Origin: CAYHVH01 sp964360335
GTDB lineage: Bacteria; Patescibacteriota; Doudnabacteria; UBA920; 2-01-FULL-46-14
Assembly: GCA_964360335.1 (NCBI GenBank)
Contig: CAYHVH010000015.1
Location: forward strand, 1-19,530
Direction: 5' to 3'
Length of the DNA: 19,530 bases
Shown here: positions 12,630 through 18,113 of the stretch, one piece after another
Position numbering within the stretch: position 1 is the stretch's first letter
Layout of the letters: every line of letters starts with the position of its first letter
The notes under the pieces: model-generated
Databases searched by the model: none
Told to the model about the DNA's origin: nothing
Seen by the model: only the letters and a program-made list of their open reading frames with translations
Made by a program: the position numbers and the translations under genes

Positions 12630-13985
12630 TCAAAATAAAGATTTTTGCTGGCTGACTTTCTCGGCAAAAGTCTTCCTTTCTTCCTCGGAAAAAACTTTTA
12701 TTACCCCGTACACTCCATCATAGCCGGGAATCTTTTGGACTTTCTCTTCCCTAACCCGCTTTACCGCTTCTGCCACCAAAGGGCCAGCAACCTTTTGGAC
12801 TTCTTCGATAGGCAGATCGAGAATCACCGCAAATTCGTTGCCGGCATCTTTTACCAAAGCCCAATAAGCATCCTGCACCTTCTTAGTCTTGGCCCCTACC
12901 CCAAAAGAATCAGCCAAGACTTCCTCCAAAGGCACTAAATGCTTTTGTGGAATAGCGCCCGGCGGCACAAAACCCAAAGGCCGGCTGGCCAAAGCCTCGA
13001 CGCGCGCGACAACGCCAACTGTCAATTTTTTGCCGCAGACCGGACATTCCCCATGGAGTTTTTTGGTCTTTTCCGGAGCGCAGGAAAACTTGCAAGCCGC
13101 ATGGCCGTCGAGATGATATTTTCCCTCTTCCGGAAAATATTCAATCGTGAATTTGAATACGCCACTATCCTTTTCTTTCAATATTCTTACGAACTCCTGG
13201 TAACTGAACTTCCCGTCGGCAATCTCCATAACATTGGCTTCGCGGCCGATGCGCGAAAGCGAGTGCGCATCCGACGAGGAAATAATCGAAAACTTGTCGG
13301 TATCCGCCACCCGCCAGTTCATCGCCGGGTCCGAGGACAGCCCGGTCTCGATGGCGTAAATATGCTTTGTCATTTCGCCGAAGCACTCTTCGACGGAATC
13401 AAAACCGGATTTGCTGCCGAAAATCCCAAAATACGGCGTCCAAGCGTGAGCCGGAATCATCACTGCTTCGGCAGACGCATTGAGCAAATACTTGAGCACC
13501 TCGACCGCGTTCATCCCCAGGATCGGCCGGCCGTCCGAGCCAAGCTTGCCGCCACGGCTCTCCAAAGTTTGGTTGAATTTCTCAACCGCGGCGAAAGAGG
13601 GCAGAAGCAAGACTAAATGGATGCGCCGCAATTTGCCGCCTTGCGAATAAATGCAGGAAATTTCCGCGGAGAGGACAAAACGTACCCTCTCTCCCCTGGC
13701 GAGGGGAGAGGCCGGGAGAGAGGTTGCCGGTACCGCAGTACGACCTCTCCCTTCATCCCTCCCCACGCCTGGGGAGGGAAAATACCGCAGTTTATAAAAC
13801 CCCTGCTCCGCCGGCTCCAAGGCCTCTTTGAGTTCCGCAAGCCACTTGGGATGCGTAAAGTCGCCGGTGCCCAAGAGATTCACCCCCTTGATTTTGGCCC
13901 ACTTGTCCAAATTCGCGGGGACCAAGTCTTTGGAACAAGCACGGGAATAACGGGAGTGGATGTGGAGGTCAGAAATAACCCGCAT
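12630..13985 (-). CDS. EndoQ-family PHP-domain DNA repair nuclease (COG1379-like)
   Basis: The 451-residue product opens with the PHP metal motif SDLHIHSRYSRACSKDL (5-21; H8, H10) and GTGDFTHPKW (39-48). It continues with AEISCIYSQGG, IPAHAWTP (177-184), ISSSDAHSLSRIGREA (235-250) and a zinc ribbon (C298, C302, C314, C317). The C-terminal part ends in IPGYDGVYGVIKVF, typical of the family. EndoQ in Thermococcales and some Bacillus nicks DNA 5' to deaminated bases, so a role in repair of deaminated DNA is likely. Residues about 66-101 are an in-frame palindromic insertion absent from the usual domain. ATG 13985 is chosen because the PHP motif begins there, 7 bases after the GNAT stop; upstream in-frame sequence lies in another gene. 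The SD is not visible. Confidence 0.85.
   Translation of the reverse strand: MRVISDLHIHSRYSRACSKDLVPANLDKWAKIKGVNLLGTGDFTHPKWLAELKEALEPAEQGFYKLRYFPSPGVGRDEGRGRTAVPATSLPASPLARGERVRFVLSAEISCIYSQGGKLRRIHLVLLLPSFAAVEKFNQTLESRGGKLGSDGRPILGMNAVEVLKYLLNASAEAVMIPAHAWTPYFGIFGSKSGFDSVEECFGEMTKHIYAIETGLSSDPAMNWRVADTDKFSIISSSDAHSLSRIGREANVMEIADGKFSYQEFVRILKEKDSGVFKFTIEYFPEEGKYHLDGHAACKFSCAPEKTKKLHGECPVCGKKLTVGVVARVEALASRPLGFVPPGAIPQKHLVPLEEVLADSFGVGAKTKKVQDAYWALVKDAGNEFAVILDLPIEEVQKVAGPLVAEAVKRVREEKVQKIPGYDGVYGVIKVFSEEERKTFAEKVSQQKSLF
13685..13790. repeat. Palindromic repeat inserted in frame in endoQ
   Basis: Two adjacent palindromic units. Unit 1 has CTCTCCCCT (13689-13697) pairing with AGGGGAGAG (13702-13710). 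Unit 2 (13741-13778) is nearly identical to 8220-8258 in the rpoD-PCD gap, with CCCTCCCC pairing with GGGGAGGG. Unit 2 is flanked by an exact 8-bp direct repeat TACCGCAG (13731-13738 and 13783-13790), as a target-site duplication would be. The coding frame of endoQ stays open through it, giving a Pro/Gly/Arg-rich stretch. Confidence 0.85.
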
Positions 13986-13992
13986 AACAAAC

Positions 13993-14352
13993 TTATTTAA
14001 GATCGAGGCGAAATTCGGTCCCCCACTCGGCAAACCCGAATCGTTTATAAAACTTGGAGGCTTTTTCGTTGGAAAATCGGCTAGTTCCGACAAGTTTGTA
14101 GCATCCTCGTTCCCTGGCCTCCTTAATGGCCGCCTCCAGAAGCCCGGACCCAATCCCCTTATTGCGGTGGGGTTCCAGAACGAACAGGTTCTCCAAAAAG
14201 CCGAACGGTTCTCGGTGGGCGTCATTGTGGAGCAGATACAGATAAGTCCAACCAACCACCTCACCATTTTCTACGGCCGCAATCTTCAGGCCATCGGTAT
14301 TGGGTTCTGGGGTTTTCTGAAATTCCATAATTGATTTAAATTTAATTCGCAA
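13993..14352 (-). CDS. Small GNAT acetyltransferase
   Basis: Up to 119 residues of GNAT fold: GEVVGWTYLYL (strand 3-4), LENLFVLEPHRNKGIGSGLLEAAIKEA, with the acetyl-CoA loop HRNKGIGSG, and NEKASKFYKRFGF. The substrate is unknown. Two starts are possible: TTG 14352, which overlaps the yvcK-like stop by 11 bases and supplies a first strand, and ATG 14328, which does not overlap. Neither has an SD. It sits between yvcK-like and endoQ with gaps of a few bases, so it is in the same operon. Confidence 0.82.
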   Translation of the reverse strand: MRIKFKSIMEFQKTPEPNTDGLKIAAVENGEVVGWTYLYLLHNDAHREPFGFLENLFVLEPHRNKGIGSGLLEAAIKEARERGCYKLVGTSRFSNEKASKFYKRFGFAEWGTEFRLDLK

Positions 14353-15322
14353 CCCGATATAAGATTTTGGCTAGTTTCCGCGAGTCGTGCCGGAGGTAAC
14401 TGCGCACCAACCGGTCCGCCTGGCTTTTGGCAAATATAGTTTCGGATAAAAGTGGCGCCGCGGCAACGGACAGACCGCGGCTTCTGAGCTTCGCCATATC
14501 CGGTCCCACAAATTCCGAGCGTCGTTTACGATAACGGAGAAGCCACGGCCGGGACGGTTTTTTAGTGTTTACAACCATCAAGTCAATTATCCCTTTACCG
14601 AGATATTTTTCAAGATTGTAGAGAAAATCCGAGGCTTTAAATTTGTTGGTCTGACCGTACTTGGTCATGAGGTTAGTGACCAACACCTTCCGGCCCCGGG
14701 CTTTTTTGATGGCTGGCTTTATCCCTTTAACCAAAAGGTTGGGCAGAATGCTGGTATATAAGTCTCCTGGTCCAAAGACAATCGCATCGGCTTGCCTCAG
14801 AAGCCTCAAGGCCCGCGGATTTGCTGGCGAGGAGGGGGTCAGATTTAAAGATTTGATCCGTAAATTCCCGTCATGGCGCGGCTCGTCAAGATTGTGTTCG
14901 CCCACTATTTTCCTGCCGTTTTCCAGAACGGCGGAAAGGGTAGTGGGAAAAAGGGTTACTGGTGCCAGTTCGCCTTTGACTTTCAGAATTTTTGTGGCTG
15001 CCGCAATGGCAGGTTCTGGGGCGCCAAAAATTTTTTCCAAAGCCGCCAAAGCGATATTACCCACGACATGACCCTTAAGAAATCCCTGTTCAAATCGATA
15101 AGCCAGCAGCCGCCTGAAAGCTGGGTCGGTTTGGGAGAGCGCCAATAGGCCCTGCCGCAAATCCCCCGGCGGCAAAACCTGGAGTTCCCGGCGAAGCTGT
15201 CCGCTCGAACCGCCGTCGTCAGCCGTGGAAAAGATTACCGAAATTCGCACCGGAAAATCCCGCAACCCGCTAAGCAGGATGGAAGCGCCCGTACCTCCGC
15301 CGATTATCACAATATGCTTCAT
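14342..15322 (-). CDS. yvcK: YvcK/CofD-like gluconeogenesis-factor family protein
   Basis: The 326-residue product has the family signature throughout: IIGGGTGASILLSGLR (6-21), STADDGGSSGQLRRELQVLP (32-51), GDLRQGLLALS, GHVVGNIALAAL and FGPGDLYTSILPNLLV. In Bacillus, YvcK binds UDP-sugars such as UDP-GlcNAc and is needed for cell-wall growth on gluconeogenic carbon sources; the related CofD makes coenzyme F420. No F420 genes are nearby, so the YvcK role is favoured. glmS, which starts UDP-GlcNAc synthesis, lies upstream in the same direction. ATG 15322 follows the kbl stop by 9 bases and has no SD. Confidence 0.87.
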   Translation of the reverse strand: MKHIVIIGGGTGASILLSGLRDFPVRISVIFSTADDGGSSGQLRRELQVLPPGDLRQGLLALSQTDPAFRRLLAYRFEQGFLKGHVVGNIALAALEKIFGAPEPAIAAATKILKVKGELAPVTLFPTTLSAVLENGRKIVGEHNLDEPRHDGNLRIKSLNLTPSSPANPRALRLLRQADAIVFGPGDLYTSILPNLLVKGIKPAIKKARGRKVLVTNLMTKYGQTNKFKASDFLYNLEKYLGKGIIDLMVVNTKKPSRPWLLRYRKRRSEFVGPDMAKLRSRGLSVAAAPLLSETIFAKSQADRLVRSYLRHDSRKLAKILYRVAN

Positions 15323-15331
15323 CGTTAATTA

Positions 15332-16630
15332 TTATTTTATGACCTGATATTGTTTGCCAATTTTTGCAAAAGCCTCAATCGCTTTCCGCAAGTGGTCTGT
15401 GGAATGCTGCGCGGAAATTTGCACCCGGATCCGGGCTTTGCCCTTTGGTACCACCGGATAGGTAAACCCGCGCACATAAATTCCTTCCTCAAAAAGTTTG
15501 GCAGCCATCTCTGTAGCCAATTTCTCTTGGGAGAGCATCACCGGAATAATCGGGTGCTTACCGTCGCCCCCTAAATTAAAGCCTTGCTTTTCCATTTCAC
15601 CCCGAAAATAATCTATTTTTGCTTGTAAAACTTTCTTTAGTTTTAGAAATGAACCGTCGAAATTTTTCAAAACATACAAAGCGGCCGCAGTAATCATTGG
15701 CGGCAGGCTGTTGGAAAACAAAGTCGTACGGCTGCGCTGGCGCAAATACTCGACAATTTCCCGCTTGCCGGCGGTAAACCCGCCGCCTGCCCCGCCCAGC
15801 GCTTTGCCAAAAGTCGAAGTCAAGATGTCGAGGCGCCCCATCACCCCTTCTTGTTCCACACTGCCCCGTCCGGAACTTCCCAAAACCCCGCTCCCGTGCG
15901 AGTCGTCAACCATAACCAGAGCCTGGTACTTATCCGCTAAATCGCAAATTTCTCTAAGCTTGGCGGTATCCCCGTCCATGCTGAACACACCGTCGGTGGC
16001 AATGAGTTTGCGGGGAGTACGATTTATAATTCCCCCTCCTCCCCCTCTTACATTAAGAGGGGGTTGGGGGGCGTTATTCCCCTCCCCAGGAGATGGGGAG
16101 GGTTGGGGAGAGGTCGCAATCTTCGCATCAAATTCTTTTAATTTGCTCTCTAAATCCTCCATATCCGAATGTTTGTAGCGAAACCGCTCGGCCTTGCAAA
16201 GGCGGATCCCGTCGATGATACTCGCGTGATTTAACTCATCCGAAAAAACGGCGTCCCCCTCTTGGAGAATGGTTTCAAATAACCCAGTATTGGCGTCAAA
16301 ACAAGAAGTATAAAGCAGGGCGTCTTCCGTGCCAAAAAACTCGGCTACCGCTCGCTCCAAGTCCTTGTGCACAGTGGACGTGCCGCAGATAAACCTCACG
16401 CTCGCCATGCCAAACCCGTATCGATCTATCCCGGCTTTGGCGGCCTGGGCCAAAAGCGGGGAGGATGCCAGGCCCAAATAATTATTGCTGCAGAAATTCA
16501 GAAGTTTCTTACCATCCACGTCGATCTCCGCGCCCTGCAAGGAAGAAATGCTTTTTTCCTCCTTATACATTCCCTGCTCGCGGATATCAGCGAGGTCTTT
16601 TTGGAATTGGTCTTTGTAGTTGTTAAACAT
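15332..16630 (-). CDS. kbl: Glycine C-acetyltransferase (2-amino-3-ketobutyrate CoA ligase)
   Basis: The 432-residue PLP enzyme converts 2-amino-3-ketobutyrate and CoA to glycine and acetyl-CoA. Motifs include NFCSNNYLGLA (45-55), RFICGTSTVHKDLE, DELNHASIIDGIRL, ATDGVFSMDGD, VDDSHGSG and TSTFGKALGGAGGG, with the PLP-binding Lys at 276. It is about 34 residues longer than E. coli Kbl (398), and the extra residues (about 172-205) are an in-frame palindromic repeat; the Lys is shifted from 244 by the same amount. ATG 16630 is chosen over an upstream in-frame start because AAAGGGG lies 6 bases upstream and the upstream part is repeat DNA. tdh is the gene upstream. Confidence 0.95.
   Translation of the reverse strand: MFNNYKDQFQKDLADIREQGMYKEEKSISSLQGAEIDVDGKKLLNFCSNNYLGLASSPLLAQAAKAGIDRYGFGMASVRFICGTSTVHKDLERAVAEFFGTEDALLYTSCFDANTGLFETILQEGDAVFSDELNHASIIDGIRLCKAERFRYKHSDMEDLESKLKEFDAKIATSPQPSPSPGEGNNAPQPPLNVRGGGGGIINRTPRKLIATDGVFSMDGDTAKLREICDLADKYQALVMVDDSHGSGVLGSSGRGSVEQEGVMGRLDILTSTFGKALGGAGGGFTAGKREIVEYLRQRSRTTLFSNSLPPMITAAALYVLKNFDGSFLKLKKVLQAKIDYFRGEMEKQGFNLGGDGKHPIIPVMLSQEKLATEMAAKLFEEGIYVRGFTYPVVPKGKARIRVQISAQHSTDHLRKAIEAFAKIGKQYQVIK
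16031..16114. repeat. Palindromic repeat inserted in frame in kbl
   Basis: Two perfect hairpins lie side by side: CCCCCTCTTA (16041-16050) with TAAGAGGGGG (16054-16063), and CCCTCCCC (16080-16087) with GGGGAGGG (16095-16102). On the minus strand the second unit begins CGACCTCTCCCCAACCCTCC, matching the intergenic copy at 8220 and unit 2 in endoQ. The kbl frame reads through, encoding TSPQPSPSPGEG and a PPLNVRGGGGG stretch. Confidence 0.85.
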
Positions 16631-16644
16631 CCTCGGCCCCTTTC

Positions 16645-16717
16645 TGTCATTCTGACGAAAGTCAGAATCTAGATTCCGGATCCCTCCCGAGGCGGGCAGG
16701 CAAGTCCGGAATGACAA
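16645..16717. repeat. MITE-like element between tdh and kbl
   Basis: Terminal inverted repeats TGTCATT (16645-16651) and AATGACA (16711-16717) bound two inner hairpins: ATTCTGAC-GAAA-GTCAGAAT (16649-16668), with a GNRA-type tetraloop, and ATTCCGGA (16673-16680) with TCCGGAAT (16705-16712). It occupies most of the 96-base tdh-kbl gap and ends 14 bases before the kbl ATG. Confidence 0.75.
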
Positions 16718-16726
16718 CAATAACAA

Positions 16727-17860
16727 TCAAAATTTAAACAATATCTTCGGGTACCCCGCTAACTTCTGCTCAAAGATGTCTTTCGTATACTCACTGATCG
16801 GCAAAATCGTGTCCTGTCCTTCTCTCAAAATAACTTTGTAAATCTGTTCTTGAATTTTGTTGCCCTGGTCTTCTAAAAGCTTGGTCGCCGCCTGCCAGGT
16901 TTGCCAAATCTGACGACCGATTACGGCATGCAGGGTCAATCCGCGAATGATGAGCTCATTGTAATTTTGGATGACAAAATCCGCATTTTTGATACCGAAC
17001 AAGATGACATCGCCACCGCGCCGGGTTGCCTGGAGGGCGTTGTTTAGAGAGGAATTCTGTCCAGCCATCTCAAAAGCCACGTCCACTCCCGAGCCCTTTG
17101 TGAGTTTGGAAATTTGTCCTAAAACTTCGGTTGAGGCGGTAAAATCCTTGGACCCGGACGGCGGGTTTATGAGGTGATGAACGCCTAGCTGCTCCGCCAT
17201 TTCTCGGGCTTGCCGATTCGGCTCGATACCGATAAGTGTGCGAACACCCAGAGCCCGGGCGATCAAAACAGTAAAAAGCCCGATCGAGCCCAAGCCAAAA
17301 ATCGCCGCCGTTTTGTCCTGCAAGTTCACCTTGCTGGCGGCGTGCATGGCGTTGCCGAACGGATCTTGAATGGCCGCTATCTCGGGGCGAATTTTCTGGG
17401 GATTATTTTTCCAGAGCGCGTGACCCGGAACTTTCAAATACTGGGCGAAGCACCCGTCATAAGTCACGCCTAGAATTTTTTGTTTTTCGCAGATGTTCTT
17501 TTGCCCGGCCCGGCAGCGCGCGCAGACATTGCAAACAATATGAGAGTCGCCCGATACCGAAGTCCCAACCGCCAAGCTGTATTTCGCGGCCGCCGCCGCA
17601 CCGAGGGCCACGATTTGACCGACAAACTCGTGACCAACAATCCGGTAAGGTTTCTGTTCGCCTTGCAAGCTTTGCAAAATCTGCTGACCAAAAACCTGTC
17701 GATACCAAATACCCTTGTCCGTGCCGCAGACGCCGGCAAATTCCACTTTGACGATGACCTCGTCATCCTTTTCAATCTTTAGATCCGGCACCTCAATCAT
17801 TTCAAAACCCTTCGAGCCGTCCCAACTAGTCTTTGACTTATCGAATACGAGAGCTTTCAT
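16727..17860 (-). CDS. tdh: Zinc-dependent dehydrogenase, probably L-threonine 3-dehydrogenase
   Basis: The 377-residue product is a medium-chain zinc dehydrogenase. GVCGTD (C45) and GHEFVG (H77, E78) hold the catalytic zinc. C110, C113, C116 and C124 form the structural zinc lobe, and GLGSIG (184-189) is the NAD+-binding loop. Threonine dehydrogenase oxidises threonine to 2-amino-3-ketobutyrate, exactly the substrate of the next gene's product Kbl. The assignment rests on this pairing, because the region after C45 (KGIWYRQVF) also resembles sugar or polyol dehydrogenases. It is longer than E. coli Tdh (341), partly through an insertion between C45 and H77. ATG 17860 has no SD. Confidence 0.85.
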   Translation of the reverse strand: MKALVFDKSKTSWDGSKGFEMIEVPDLKIEKDDEVIVKVEFAGVCGTDKGIWYRQVFGQQILQSLQGEQKPYRIVGHEFVGQIVALGAAAAAKYSLAVGTSVSGDSHIVCNVCARCRAGQKNICEKQKILGVTYDGCFAQYLKVPGHALWKNNPQKIRPEIAAIQDPFGNAMHAASKVNLQDKTAAIFGLGSIGLFTVLIARALGVRTLIGIEPNRQAREMAEQLGVHHLINPPSGSKDFTASTEVLGQISKLTKGSGVDVAFEMAGQNSSLNNALQATRRGGDVILFGIKNADFVIQNYNELIIRGLTLHAVIGRQIWQTWQAATKLLEDQGNKIQEQIYKVILREGQDTILPISEYTKDIFEQKLAGYPKILFKF

Positions 17861-17868
17861 AGTTTAAT

Positions 17869-17927
17869 CTTCGAGCGAAGTGAGGAGTCTCTTGTTCTGA
17901 ATAGATCCTTCGCTACGCTCAGGATGA
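17869..17927. repeat. Dispersed-type repeat upstream of tdh
   Basis: CTTCG-AG-CGAAG (17869-17880) is followed by GATCCTTCGCTACGCTCAGG, with ATCCT (17905-17909) pairing with AGGAT (17921-17925). The latter is a very common dispersed sequence type in bacterial genomes. It lies in the tdh leader. Confidence 0.55.
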
Positions 17928-17947
17928 CACTTACTACCCCCTCTTAC

Positions 17948-17970
17948 TCTCCCCCTTCGCATGGGGGAGA
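17948..17970. repeat. CTCCCCC hairpin, possible short member of the palindromic family
   Basis: TCTCCCCC (17948-17955) pairs with GGGGGAGA (17963-17970) around TTCGCAT. The arm sequence resembles the units in kbl and endoQ but the match is short. Confidence 0.5.
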
Positions 17971-17972
17971 AA

Positions 17973-17998
17973 ATTCGTATATTCGCACCGATTCGTAT
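17973..17998. repeat. ATTCGTAT direct repeat
   Basis: ATTCGTAT occurs at 17973-17980 and 17991-17998, with ATTCGCAC between (17981-17988), so three imperfect 8-base units in 26 bases. It lies between a hairpin repeat and the glmS tail remnant. Confidence 0.5.
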
Positions 17999-18008
17999 TT
18001 CGTAAAGT

Positions 18009-18053
18009 TCACTCTACAGTAACGCTTTTCGCCAGGTTTCTCGGTTTACCCCG
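18009..18053 (-). pseudogene. Remnant of a second glmS 3' end
   Basis: On the minus strand the frame reads RGKPRNLAKSVTVE then TGA (18011-18009). PRNLAKSVTVE is the same as the last 11 residues of the intact glmS that ends 61 bases away. Eight of the 11 codons differ, all at synonymous positions (24 of 33 bases match), so this is not a recent copy. A stop codon (TAA, 18056-18054) lies just upstream and no further similarity to GlmS is seen, so only the tail remains. It cannot be expressed as a useful protein. Confidence 0.75.
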
Positions 18054-18113
18054 TTACTTAGCTCGTACTCTTCGCTAATAATCTTGCAGTAATGCATAAA
18101 TACATTCTTTATT

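Noticed and set aside
12939..13616. Long plus-strand open frame of 225 codons opposite endoQ
   Set aside because: It is a shadow of endoQ, which has clear PHP and zinc-ribbon motifs; no SD or domain supports the plus frame.
16016..16117. Target-site duplication around the kbl insertion
   Set aside because: No exact direct repeat of more than a few bases flanks it; only endoQ unit 2 has a convincing one.
17869..17998. CRISPR-like array
   Set aside because: The repeats are of three different kinds, not evenly spaced, and no cas gene is present.
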